Positions 8,840 through 16,692 of a stretch of 64,000 nt of DNA are shown here, one piece after another (the first letter of the stretch is position 1; the number at the start of each line of letters is the position of its first letter). Under the pieces are notes generated by a model. That model saw only the letters and a list, made by a program, of their open reading frames with translations, did no database searches and was not told where the DNA came from. This DNA is from CAYGYG01 sp964354155. GTDB taxonomy: Bacteria; Hydrothermota; Tepidihabitantia; SM23-42; CAYGYG01. The stretch spans positions 23,258 to 87,257 of the forward strand of contig CAYGYG010000012.1 of assembly GCA_964354155.1 (NCBI GenBank), in the 5' to 3' direction. A program made the position numbers and the translations under genes.

Positions 8840-9361
8840 ATGGTTGACAAACCCTATCTGCTGCGCATATTCCCCGACATCAGGCAGATCAAGAGTCGGA
8901 CATTGCGGTCCCGGGTAATCGATGCTTGGATCAAAGGCGCTCGACAGGGCGGTTGGGTACGGATCGATCATATTCCCTTCACCTTGTTGATCAAGACGAA
9001 GAAGAGCCTTGTCGAGCACACGAGAGCCGTGACCAGAATGGCAATGGCGCTGGCCAAGACGCGGAAGGATATCAACATGGACCTCATTATCGCCGGCGGG
9101 ATCTGTCACGATGTCGGCAAGCTTCTTGAGTACGAGGAGAGTCAAGGCCGGTCCCGAGTCATCAAGTCAGACCAGGGCAAGCGCATCCGGCATCCGGTCT
9201 CCGGGGCGGCCCTGGCCCATGAAGTCGGCTTGCCTCTGGAAGTGATCCACATCATCGCCGCTCATTCGGAAGAGGGAGAATTGGTGGTTCGGTCAAGAGA
9301 AGCAATCGTTATTCACCACTGCGACTTCGTTGATTTCCAGATCGAGAAGCTGAAATCTTGA
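8840..9361 (+). CDS. HD-domain phosphohydrolase (HDIG type)
   Basis: A 173-residue single-domain protein. The HD metal-binding set is visible: a first histidine in VEHTRAV, the HD pair in GGICHDVGKLLEYEE, a histidine in RHPVSGAALAHE, and further histidines in IIAAHSEEGE. This is the HDIG-like arrangement of small nucleotide or phosphate-ester hydrolases. The substrate is unknown. The stop at 9359-9361 is one base before the ATG of the SucC-like gene, so the two are co-translated. Why a phosphohydrolase would be linked to an acyl-CoA ligase is unclear; regulation by a nucleotide signal is one guess. The start is taken at the leaderless promoter. Confidence 0.75.
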   Translation: MVDKPYLLRIFPDIRQIKSRTLRSRVIDAWIKGARQGGWVRIDHIPFTLLIKTKKSLVEHTRAVTRMAMALAKTRKDINMDLIIAGGICHDVGKLLEYEESQGRSRVIKSDQGKRIRHPVSGAALAHEVGLPLEVIHIIAAHSEEGELVVRSREAIVIHHCDFVDFQIEKLKS

Positions 9362-9362
9362 C

Positions 9363-10559
9363 ATGCGGCTTTACGAACACGAAGCCAAATTCCTTTTCCG
9401 GAGATTCAAGATCCCCACCCCCGAAGGGATTCTCTACCGCACGCCCGCCGACCTCGACATAGTGGCCTTTCCGTGTGTGGTCAAAGGCCAAACCTTTGTG
9501 GGGGGACGCGGCAAGAGCGGCGCGGTCAAGTTTGCCGAGAACCGGCATGAGGCGGTTATCCGTATTGACGAGCTCAAGAAACTGGTTGTCGCGGGATATC
9601 CGGTTGAGAGAGTACTGCTGGAAAGGAAGGTCGATATCAAGAAGGAGTACTACCTTGGCCTGGTAATCGACCGGATCAGGCACGAACCGGTTCTCATCGC
9701 TTCGACCGAAGGCGGCATGGATATAGAGGAAATCGCCCGGCACAGGCCTGAAGCGATCGTCAAATGCAGTTTGGAGCCGCAAGCCGCGATCGAGCCCTTC
9801 TTCGGCCGCAAAATCGCAAGCTTGTTTGGGTTGTCCGGTGAAGCGTTGACCGCTTGCGGCATAGTTGTCAACCGTATGATCGAACTGTTCTTTGAGTATG
9901 ACTGCAAGCTGGTCGAGATCAACCCGCTCGCCCTAACTGTGGAGGACCGGATTGTGGCGCTTGACGCCAAGATTGACCTGGACGACGATGCGCTTTTCCG
10001 GCATCCTGAATTGAAAGAGTGGGGGATAGAGCTGCGTCACGAGATTGGTGAGTTTACCGAACGGGAGAAGAAGGCGCGGGGTGCCGGCATCCCTTATGTG
10101 GATCTCGAAGGCAACATTGGATCGTTTCCGGGCGGTGCAGGTTTCGGCATAGCCGCCATCGACTTGATTGCTCTATATGGCGGCAAAGCGGCCAACTTTA
10201 TGGATTCAGGCGGTGCTCCGAGCCAGACAAGACTTAAACTTATGCTGGAACTCTTGCTCGAAAACCCTGAAGTAACAGCGATTTTCGGGGCAAGATTTGG
10301 CGGCATTTCGCGTTGCGATGACTGGGCCAAGGCCGTTGTTCAGTATGTCATTGAGAACAAGCCGGCCAAACCGATGGTCATGCGGATGGCGGGCAACATG
10401 GAGGAGGAGGGGGGCAAGATAATCGAAGACGCTACTACCAACCATCCTGACCTTTTTAAGAACATCAAGATCTATCGCCACGATACTCCGATTGAAGAGG
10501 TGATACAGGAAGCGGTCCGGGTTGCCCGCAATAGTCGGGAAGTAGCGAGTAGCAGGTAG
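9363..10559 (+). CDS. SucC-like ATP-grasp acyl-CoA ligase beta subunit (succinyl-CoA or citryl-CoA synthetase)
   Basis: A 398-residue beta subunit of the ADP-forming acyl-CoA synthetase family. It opens with MRLYEHEAKFLFRRF, the usual SucC start, followed by the ATP-grasp fold (VVKGQTFVGGRGKSGAV, then LVEINPLALT). A ligase domain with AANFMDSGGAPSQ makes the CoA and phospho-histidine contacts. The partner alpha subunit follows after 10 bases. Plain succinyl-CoA synthetase is the default reading. A small citrate-synthase-like gene downstream makes citryl-CoA synthetase, as in Hydrogenobacter, a real alternative; malate-CoA ligase is a third. Sequence alone cannot separate these. Confidence 0.8.
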   Translation: MRLYEHEAKFLFRRFKIPTPEGILYRTPADLDIVAFPCVVKGQTFVGGRGKSGAVKFAENRHEAVIRIDELKKLVVAGYPVERVLLERKVDIKKEYYLGLVIDRIRHEPVLIASTEGGMDIEEIARHRPEAIVKCSLEPQAAIEPFFGRKIASLFGLSGEALTACGIVVNRMIELFFEYDCKLVEINPLALTVEDRIVALDAKIDLDDDALFRHPELKEWGIELRHEIGEFTEREKKARGAGIPYVDLEGNIGSFPGGAGFGIAAIDLIALYGGKAANFMDSGGAPSQTRLKLMLELLLENPEVTAIFGARFGGISRCDDWAKAVVQYVIENKPAKPMVMRMAGNMEEEGGKIIEDATTNHPDLFKNIKIYRHDTPIEEVIQEAVRVARNSREVASSR

Positions 10560-10569
10560 CGAGAGAAGG

Positions 10570-11454
10570 ATGGCGATACTGATTGACGAGACAACCCAGA
10601 CCATCGTTCAAGGCATTACCGGCGCGAATGCCGCCGTGCACACCAAATTGATGCTTGAGTATGGCACGAAGGTCGTTGGAGGCGTGACTCCGGGCAAGGG
10701 TGGTCAGAAAGTGCATGATGTCCCGGTCTATGACACGGTTACCGATTGCGTACGCGAGCATCCGGACGCGACCGTATCGAGTGTCTGGGTGCCGGCGCGG
10801 TTTGCCAAAGACGCGATTCTGGAGGCGATCGACGCCGGTCTCAAGATTGTGATACTGATAACGGAACGAATTCCGATTCACGACATGCTGGCGATAAGAA
10901 AGCAGGCTCTAGGCCAGGGTGTCGTCGTGATTGGCGGCAACACGCCCGGCGTGATCAGCCCCGGGGCATGCCTGGTCGGAATGCTGCCCAGAGTTGCCTT
11001 CAAACCGGGTCGCATCGGGACCGTGGCGCGCAGTGGCGCGATAACATACTATATCGCCAATACGTTGAATCTGGCCGGCTTAGGGGAATCGACTTCTGTG
11101 GGTTTGGGCGGTGACCCTATTCTTGGTTCGAATTTTGAGAGGATTCTGAAAATGTTTGAGGAAGACCAGGGGACTGATGCGGTCGTGATGGCGGGCGAAA
11201 TCGGCGGCGTCTACGAGGAATTAGCAGCACCATATGTCAAGACGATGAAGAAGCCGGTCGTGGCATTCATCGCCGGCAAGCATGCCCCGCAAGGAAAACG
11301 GCTGGGCCATGCGGGTGCGATCGTTGAGGGCAACATGGGCACGGCGCAGAGCAAGATCAAGGCTCTGACCGATGCCGGCGTGGTAGTATCGGACACGCTG
11401 AAAGACATTCCAGGGTTGATCAAAAAGGCACTAGAAGGCTCAAAGAGGGCTTGA
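10570..11454 (+). CDS. SucD-like acyl-CoA ligase alpha subunit (succinyl-CoA or citryl-CoA synthetase)
   Basis: A 294-residue alpha subunit. The CoA-binding Rossmann domain is at the N-terminus (QGITGANAAVHTKLMLEYGT, GGVTPGKGG) and the active-site histidine that carries the phosphate is His247 in RLGHAGAIVEG, matching His246 of E. coli SucD. The glutamate region (MAGEIGGVYEE) is also conserved. It is translated from an AGAAGG site 10 bases after the beta subunit. The pair therefore forms a normal heteromeric ADP-forming ligase; its acid substrate (succinate, citrate or malate) is open. The gene is followed by a 244-bp repeat-containing gap before the citryl-CoA-lyase-like gene. Confidence 0.85.
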   Translation: MAILIDETTQTIVQGITGANAAVHTKLMLEYGTKVVGGVTPGKGGQKVHDVPVYDTVTDCVREHPDATVSSVWVPARFAKDAILEAIDAGLKIVILITERIPIHDMLAIRKQALGQGVVVIGGNTPGVISPGACLVGMLPRVAFKPGRIGTVARSGAITYYIANTLNLAGLGESTSVGLGGDPILGSNFERILKMFEEDQGTDAVVMAGEIGGVYEELAAPYVKTMKKPVVAFIAGKHAPQGKRLGHAGAIVEGNMGTAQSKIKALTDAGVVVSDTLKDIPGLIKKALEGSKRA

Positions 11455-11698
11455 AGATGGGCGACTTTCTTACCTCTTTATGCCTCTACTACTCGGAGCG
11501 GAACATACTTTACATGAAGAACATGAAGAGGGTGTTATTCCTTCACTTCGTTCAGGACGGCGTCTGAATCCGCCTCAGGCGGATGAAGAATCTCACATGC
11601 TACTTTCAGAGACCCTTCGCTACACTCAGGGTGACAGACGAAGTGCTTCACGGATGTAAAGTATTTTATGCTCCCCTCAGTAACTAAATGGAGGTCTT
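11455..11698. repeat. Repeat-bearing intergenic spacer
   Basis: The core (about 11560-11642) carries a GAAGAATCTC block, an inner inverted pair CCGCCTCAGGCGG, and a terminal GGTGACAGACG. Related pieces occur at 43288-43372. No gene is supported in the spacer. GGAGG precedes the next start. Confidence 0.5.
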
Positions 11699-12478
11699 AT
11701 GACAGGCGAGACAGTTTGGAAGACTTCGATAACCAAGATTGAGCCTAACAAGATAGTGGTCCGGGGGTATCGGATTGAGGAATTGATGGGCCGGATGCCG
11801 CTGTCCGCGGTTGCTTTTCTGCTCCTGGCCGGGCGGATGCCGAACGCCAAGGAAGCGAAACTGATTGATGCCATTCTGGTGTCATCGGTGGACCACGGTG
11901 TGACACCGCCCACGACTTTCGCCTCGAGAATGGTTGCGTCGGCCGGAGTCCCCTTGCCGACGGCGGTTGCGGCTGGAATTCTGGCGGTCGGTGACGTCCA
12001 TGGCGGGGCGATTGAAAACGCGGCGCGGACGCTGCAGGAATACGTTAAAAGAACCGCAGGCGAAAAACTGACACTAGTCCAGGCCGCTCGCATCATGGTC
12101 GATGATTTCAGAGCGCGCGGGGAATTCGTGCCCGGCTTCGGACATCGGCTTCACACCAAGGATCCGCGGACCCGGCGCCTATTTCAGATAGCGACCGATC
12201 TGGAGCTGGCCGGCAAGCATGTTTTGCTGGCGCTGGCAGTGGAAAAGGTCTTCGAGACTGACGGCAAACCGTTACCAATAAACGTCGACGGTGCAATTGC
12301 GGCATTGATTCTCGATCTGGGTTTTGACCCCGGCCTGGGCAAGGCGTTCTTCCTGCTCGGCCGTGTCTTCGGCCTGGTCGCTCATGTCTATGAAGAACAG
12401 ACCCGGGAACGGCCGATGCGTCAGATGGCGAAAGTGGATACCGAGTACGATGGGCCGTGGGAAAGGGATCTGACTTAA
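11699..12478 (+). CDS. Short citrate synthase-family protein, candidate citryl-CoA lyase
   Basis: A 259-residue member of the citrate synthase superfamily, far shorter than the usual 370-430. The three catalytic residues are kept: His101 in GDVHGGA, His149 in PGFGHRLHTKDPR, and Asp197 in PINVDGAIAAL. The length and completeness of the active site match citryl-CoA lyase (about 260 residues in Hydrogenobacter) and the C-terminal part of ATP-citrate lyase. The preceding SucC/SucD-like pair could supply citryl-CoA, giving acetyl-CoA and oxaloacetate. That reading is inference; a short citrate synthase or methylcitrate-type lyase is possible. Start: GGAGGTCTT lies 3 bases before the ATG. A palindromic repeat begins directly after the stop codon. 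Confidence 0.7.
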   Translation: MTGETVWKTSITKIEPNKIVVRGYRIEELMGRMPLSAVAFLLLAGRMPNAKEAKLIDAILVSSVDHGVTPPTTFASRMVASAGVPLPTAVAAGILAVGDVHGGAIENAARTLQEYVKRTAGEKLTLVQAARIMVDDFRARGEFVPGFGHRLHTKDPRTRRLFQIATDLELAGKHVLLALAVEKVFETDGKPLPINVDGAIAALILDLGFDPGLGKAFFLLGRVFGLVAHVYEEQTRERPMRQMAKVDTEYDGPWERDLT

Positions 12479-12522
12479 ATCCCCCTGCATTCCCCCTTTA
12501 TTAAAGGGGGACATAGGGGATT
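12479..12522. repeat. Palindromic dispersed repeat, copy 2 of 3
   Basis: Core CCCCCTTTA-T-TAAAGGGGG at 12492-12510 with outer CCCCCT and AGGGGATT arms. It starts right behind the stop codon and may serve as a terminator-like hairpin. Confidence 0.75.
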
Positions 12523-12587
12523 GTGTAGTAGACTTGATCGCTCAAAATGGCGCGTGAGTGATAAAGATTCATTTAGGAAATGAATAT

Positions 12588-13835
12588 ATGAAGATTATTT
12601 CTACGATTTGTCTTTCAGTATTAATGTTTCTCGGCTGCGGCAAGAAGGAGAAACTTGAGGTCTCGTTCTGGCACGTGATGGCAGGGGCGATGGGTGATAC
12701 CCTTGACCGGATGATTGATGAATACAATCAAACCCATCCCGAGGGTGTGGTGAAGCCCGTGAATATGGGTTCTTACGATGCCTTGGTTCAAAAACTGATG
12801 GGGGCGGTCGCCGCCGGAAAGCCGCCGGTCATCTCACAGATGTACGAATCCTGGACCGACCAGTTCCTGCAAGCCGGGCAGTTGGTGCCGATCGCCGCCT
12901 TCGCCAACAATGATACATCGTTCGCGCCGGAAAAGCTGTTCCGAATCTTCCTTGAAGACAATACCTATGATTCGGTGCTGGTAACACTACCCTTTAACAA
13001 GAGCGTGCCGGTGTTCTACTACAACACCGACATGTTTGAAGCGGCGGGCATCAGCCAATTCCCCAAAACGTGGCCTGAGTTTGAACAGGTGTGCCGCAAG
13101 CTGAGCCAGGATGGAAACCGTGACGGGACCCCGGACGTGTGGGCAACCTCGTGGGCCATAGATGTCTGGTACTTCTCTACGATGCTGTATCAGAGCGGCG
13201 GCCGGTTGTTTGACGAGTCGAACCGGCAAGTGATATTCAACAGTGCAGAAGGGGCCGCAGTCCTGGCGTATACCGTGGGCCTGGTCAAGAGCAAATTGCT
13301 CTACATCGTGCCCGGGTTTCAACGGCAGGATGAGTTTCTGAGCGGTCGTATCGCGATGATGCCGGGTTCGGTCAGCTCCCTGTCGTTCCTGCGGGACCGC
13401 GTCACTTTCCGGATGGGCATCGCGCCGATGCCGATCTGGAATAAGAAGGCGACGGTCATCGCCGGCACCAACATCGGCATCTTCTCAAAGTCAACTCCGG
13501 AACAGCAAAAGGCCGCCTGGGGATTCATCAAGTGGCTGATCAGCCCCGGGAACCAGGTACGGTGGACCATCGCCAGCGGCTATCTGCCGTTGCATTACGA
13601 CCTTCTTGAAGAACCGGCAATGCTGAAGTTTCTGGAGGCCACTCCCGGCTACCGCGCCGTCATTGACGAACTGAATTTCGCCCGGACCGAACCCAGGAAT
13701 AGGGAGTGGTTTGCCGGGCGGACCTACCTGGGCGAAGCCATTGAAGCGGCCGTTCGCGGAAAGTATTCACCAAAAGAGGCGTTGGATATCGCGGCCGAGA
13801 AGACGAACAAAGAGATAGCAAGAGAGAAGCAGTGA
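12588..13835 (+). CDS. Solute-binding lipoprotein of a sugar-type ABC transporter
   Basis: A 415-residue protein beginning MKIISTICLSVLMFLGCGKK, a lipoprotein signal with a GC lipobox cysteine at residue 17. The mature protein has the family 1 extracellular solute-binding layout: VSFWHVMAGAMGDTLDRMIDEYN, the KPPVISQMYESW segment, TLPFNKSVPVFYYNTDMF, and a C-terminal FIKWLISPGNQVRW. The closest analogues bind glycerol-3-phosphate, maltose or other sugars. No permease or ATPase gene is adjacent, so it is an orphan or acts with a remote transporter. The ATG at 12588 is preferred over an in-frame one at 12558 because only it gives a proper signal peptide. Confidence 0.85.
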   Translation: MKIISTICLSVLMFLGCGKKEKLEVSFWHVMAGAMGDTLDRMIDEYNQTHPEGVVKPVNMGSYDALVQKLMGAVAAGKPPVISQMYESWTDQFLQAGQLVPIAAFANNDTSFAPEKLFRIFLEDNTYDSVLVTLPFNKSVPVFYYNTDMFEAAGISQFPKTWPEFEQVCRKLSQDGNRDGTPDVWATSWAIDVWYFSTMLYQSGGRLFDESNRQVIFNSAEGAAVLAYTVGLVKSKLLYIVPGFQRQDEFLSGRIAMMPGSVSSLSFLRDRVTFRMGIAPMPIWNKKATVIAGTNIGIFSKSTPEQQKAAWGFIKWLISPGNQVRWTIASGYLPLHYDLLEEPAMLKFLEATPGYRAVIDELNFARTEPRNREWFAGRTYLGEAIEAAVRGKYSPKEALDIAAEKTNKEIAREKQ

Positions 13836-13891
13836 ATCGTAAGATAGTGAGTGGTTTGACAGGCGAAGAGCTTGGAGATTGAGAGGTCAAT

Positions 13892-14524
13892 ATGGGTATC
13901 GTCGAGTTTATAACTGATTTGATCATCAGCTGGATCCGAAGTTCGGGCTATATCGGTGTCTGCCTGACGATGGCGATCGAGAGCGCTTGCATCCCTTTTC
14001 CCAGTGAGATAATAATGCCATTTGCCGGGTTCATCGTGTCCGAGGGTAAGATGACCTTGTGGGGTATAACCTTGGCCGGCGCGCTGGGCAACCTGCTGGG
14101 GTCCCTTGTTGCGTACGCGGCCGGTGTGCTGGGCGGCCGGCCTCTTCTGGAAAGGTATGGCCGGTATCTGCTCATCAGCCAGAAGAAACTGAAGCTGGCC
14201 GATGATTGGTTTGCCCGGTATGGGGATAAGGCCGTTTTCTTCAGCCGGATGATGCCCATTATCAGGACGTTCATCTCGCTGCCGGCGGGAATAGCACGGA
14301 TGCACATTGGGAAGTTCATCGTCTACACTTTTGTCGGGGCGGTGCCCTGGTGTTTGCTTTTGGGCTGGCTGGGTGTTCTTCTCGGACCGCGCTGGGACAT
14401 ATTGAGGAAGTATTTCCATATTCTTGACGCCGTAGTAATCGCCGCCGCTGCGGGGCTGATTGTCTACCTCGTGATCAGGGCCCGAAGAAGAAGAACCGAA
14501 AAAGCGGCGACGGTCGGGCGTTGA
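13892..14524 (+). CDS. DedA-family membrane protein
   Basis: A 210-residue inner-membrane protein with about five hydrophobic segments. Family motifs: the ESACIPFPSEIIMPFAGF loop with conserved acidic and proline residues, GNLLGSLVAYAAG, FFSRMMPIIRTFISLPAG with the conserved arginines, and a final GAVPWCLLLGWLG. DedA proteins are thought to move lipids such as undecaprenyl phosphate or phosphatidylethanolamine across the membrane. It sits 56 bases after the solute-binding protein and 40 bases before a secreted protein gene; no functional link is evident. The basic C-terminus (ARRRRTEKAA) is cytoplasmic by the positive-inside rule. Confidence 0.85.
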   Translation: MGIVEFITDLIISWIRSSGYIGVCLTMAIESACIPFPSEIIMPFAGFIVSEGKMTLWGITLAGALGNLLGSLVAYAAGVLGGRPLLERYGRYLLISQKKLKLADDWFARYGDKAVFFSRMMPIIRTFISLPAGIARMHIGKFIVYTFVGAVPWCLLLGWLGVLLGPRWDILRKYFHILDAVVIAAAAGLIVYLVIRARRRRTEKAATVGR

Positions 14525-14564
14525 AGGAGACCGGTCGATAGATTTCGAACGACAAGGAGACAGA

Positions 14565-15239
14565 ATGAAGAGATCGTTAATTGCAGCGCTATGCGGTTTG
14601 GCAGTTATGGTTCCACTACTATTAAGCGCGGCGACATTTGCCCAGCTGAAGGGCAAGTGGCGGGCACCGACCGAAGAAGGCGTGGCGTTGCTGGAATTTC
14701 GCTCCGCAAACCGGTTGGTTTACGATGAAGAAGAGGTTGGCTATGCCCTGGTCAAGGGAGCGATCCGGGTCGAAGGCGACTTTGGCCCGGTTGACTACCC
14801 CTACACGCTGGCCCAGGGCGTCCTGTCGATAACTTTCCCCGAAGGGTACACGCTGAAGTTCAAAAGAGTCACCGCGGCTTCGGCCGGCAAGAGCGGCGGA
14901 ACCAAGACGGCATTGGCGCAGCATTTTGCCGGAACGTGGAAGAACTACACCAAGAATACTGAGACGATGGTTGTCCTTGGTGCGGACGGTGCTTTCTATG
15001 AGCGATACACCGGCAGTTACAGCGGTGGCGAGTACAGCAGCGACTGGGGTGCCGCCAGCGAGACCCAGGGGCGCGGCCGCTGGTCGGCACAAGGCAACAA
15101 ATCGAGTGGTGTCATCACCATCACTTATGCGGATGGGAGTTCGAATCGTGTTGAATACCGGGTCCACGTGGAGAATGGTCAGACCTACTGGAGTGAATAC
15201 TATTTCAACGGCGACTTGTACGGCAAGGTGAATGAATAG
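14565..15239 (+). CDS. Secreted protein of unknown function, two small beta-sheet-like modules
   Basis: A 224-residue protein with a signal peptide (MKRSLIAALCGLAVMVPLLL, cleavage probably after LSA). The mature part has two modules that each open with a glycine-tryptophan turn: AQLKGKWRAPTEEGVALLEF and HFAGTWKNYTKNTETMVVLG. Each continues in short strands, separated by a Gly/Ser/Lys linker around residue 105. This resembles lipocalin-like small barrels used in secreted proteins, but I do not recognise a named family. AAGGAGACAGA precedes the start. A 44-codon ORF and a radical SAM gene follow in the same direction. Confidence 0.65.
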   Translation: MKRSLIAALCGLAVMVPLLLSAATFAQLKGKWRAPTEEGVALLEFRSANRLVYDEEEVGYALVKGAIRVEGDFGPVDYPYTLAQGVLSITFPEGYTLKFKRVTAASAGKSGGTKTALAQHFAGTWKNYTKNTETMVVLGADGAFYERYTGSYSGGEYSSDWGAASETQGRGRWSAQGNKSSGVITITYADGSSNRVEYRVHVENGQTYWSEYYFNGDLYGKVNE

Positions 15240-15263
15240 ACGGTCCTGGTTACGGAGGATTCT

Positions 15264-15398
15264 GTGTCGAAGCCAATATCGAGTGTTTCTCGCATAATCG
15301 TTGTCGTCTTGGCGATTGCGGCCGCCGGCCTTCCGGGCCGGGCCGAGACCGACGGCGACAGCGTGCCCGAGTATCTTCACGACCGCGGCCGGGGGTGA
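15264..15398 (+). CDS. Small secreted peptide ORF, 44 residues, coupled to a radical SAM gene
   Basis: A short GTG-started ORF with a good ribosome site (GGAGGATTCT). It ends in TGA at 15396-15398, one base before the ATG of the radical SAM gene. The N-terminal half is a signal-like hydrophobic stretch (IIVVVLAIAAAGLPGRA). The remaining 17 residues contain ETDGDSVPEYL, close to the DxDGDxxPDY calcium loop of thrombospondin type 3 repeats. It may be a real small peptide, a precursor for the radical SAM enzyme, or the stump of a larger calcium-binding secreted protein. Placement and coupling favour a translated ORF; function is unknown. Confidence 0.4.
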   Translation: MSKPISSVSRIIVVVLAIAAAGLPGRAETDGDSVPEYLHDRGRG

Positions 15399-15399
15399 T

Positions 15400-16299
15400 A
15401 TGCTGACCGGCATCCATTTTCTCCTGACATATAAATGCGACCTGGAGTGCGACCACTGCTTCGTATACAGTGGTCCACGCGCAAAGGGAACTTTCACGCT
15501 GACCCAGGTGAGACAGGCCTTAGGCGAGATAGCTAAGATTGGAACCGTGGAATGGGTGTATTTCGAAGGTGGTGAACCATTTCTGTTTTACCCGTTGATG
15601 CTTGAAGGCATCAAACTTGCCGGTGGCAGAGGATTCAAAACCGGCGTGGTAACCAATGCCTATTGGGCGACATCCATTGAGGATGCAGAACTCTGGCTCA
15701 AACCATTGCTTGATCTGAAGGTCGCGGACGTCAGCATAAGTGACGACGCTTTTCACTACGAAGATACGAAAGAGAGTCCTGCGCAAGTTGCATTGGAGGC
15801 AGCGAAGCGACTGGGGATGCCCGCTGGGTCGATCTGTATTGACAAGCCCACGATTGAAGTGAGCGCGGACCGAGCGCAGACCAAAGGAAACCCAGTTGTC
15901 AAAGGGGGTGCGAAGTTCAGGGGGAGAGCGGTAGAGAAGTTGACCGAACGGCTTCCACGCCGGCCGTGGGAGGAATTCGTGGAATGCCCTTACGAGGATC
16001 TCGTAAATCCGAAGAGGGTGCATCTTGACCACTATGGCAACATTCACCTCTGTCAGGGGGTAAGCATGGGCAATATGTGGGAGGCCCCGCTTTCAGAAAT
16101 AGTCAAGAACTATGATGCTGAGTCACACCCGATCTGTAAGCCATTGGCCGAAGGGGGGCCAGCGCTTTTGGTCAAGGAGTATCAGGTCAAACATGATGAC
16201 AAGTACATTGACGCCTGCCATCTATGCTACATTGCGCGGCTGGCATTATTGGACGAATTCCCGCAGTATCTGGCGCCGAGATCGGTGTATGGGCTTTAG
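15400..16299 (+). CDS. Radical SAM protein with C-terminal auxiliary cysteine cluster
   Basis: A 299-residue enzyme with the radical SAM CxxxCxxC motif right at the N-terminus (YKCDLECDHCFVY, about residues 11-19). A SPASM-like C-terminal part follows: CPYEDLVNPKRVHLDHYGNI, then CQGVSMGNMWE, a cysteine at HPIC, and CHLCYIA. Such proteins modify peptides or other substrates by radical chemistry. The ATG at 15400 is preferred because it follows GGGGGTGAT and puts the cluster near residue 11; the longer frame upstream overlaps the 44-codon ORF out of phase. Candidate partners are the small secreted peptide before it and the DUF5661-like protein after it. Substrate unknown. Confidence 0.75.
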   Translation: MLTGIHFLLTYKCDLECDHCFVYSGPRAKGTFTLTQVRQALGEIAKIGTVEWVYFEGGEPFLFYPLMLEGIKLAGGRGFKTGVVTNAYWATSIEDAELWLKPLLDLKVADVSISDDAFHYEDTKESPAQVALEAAKRLGMPAGSICIDKPTIEVSADRAQTKGNPVVKGGAKFRGRAVEKLTERLPRRPWEEFVECPYEDLVNPKRVHLDHYGNIHLCQGVSMGNMWEAPLSEIVKNYDAESHPICKPLAEGGPALLVKEYQVKHDDKYIDACHLCYIARLALLDEFPQYLAPRSVYGL

Positions 16300-16359
16300 G
16301 CGCAATCTGCGGTTGCGGTGAGAAAGAGACCCATCGCTGAGTTCAAGAAAGGAGCAGTA

Positions 16360-16629
16360 ATGAGTAAGATGTCTTTTACCGAAGTCGAGGCGAAACAGAT
16401 CGGCGACAAACTGGGCATCAAGTGGGACAAATTCGACGTCGATCAGTTTCGGCGGGGCATGGATGTGGAACTTGAGCACGGGACGCGGGATCCGTCAACG
16501 AACGTAACTGATGATGACCCAATCATTACCGGGAAGATAGCGTTGGCACACCTTAATGAGTTTCCGGACTACTACGACCGGCTCGAGGAACTGGAGGAGG
16601 AGGCGGAAGCATTCTTCGGGAAGGATTGA
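16360..16629 (+). CDS. Small acidic DUF5661-like protein
   Basis: An 89-residue protein resembling DUF5661: MSFTEVEAKQIGDKLGIKW, then FDVDQFRRGMDVELEHG, and a C-terminal GKIALAHLNEFPDYYDRLEE. The pattern of a helical N-terminus, an LEHG motif and a HLxExPDYYxRL helix is what I recall for this family; its function is not known. The ATG at 16360 follows AAAGGAG by six bases. It lies 60 bases downstream of the radical SAM gene and may be cotranscribed. It is the last plus-strand gene before the convergent macB operon. Confidence 0.7.
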   Translation: MSKMSFTEVEAKQIGDKLGIKWDKFDVDQFRRGMDVELEHGTRDPSTNVTDDDPIITGKIALAHLNEFPDYYDRLEELEEEAEAFFGKD

Positions 16630-16692
16630 CCGGCAAGTCGATAACGACCTCATGCTGGAATAGTCTTATCGTTCTCAAGCTCCCGCGGCCGA

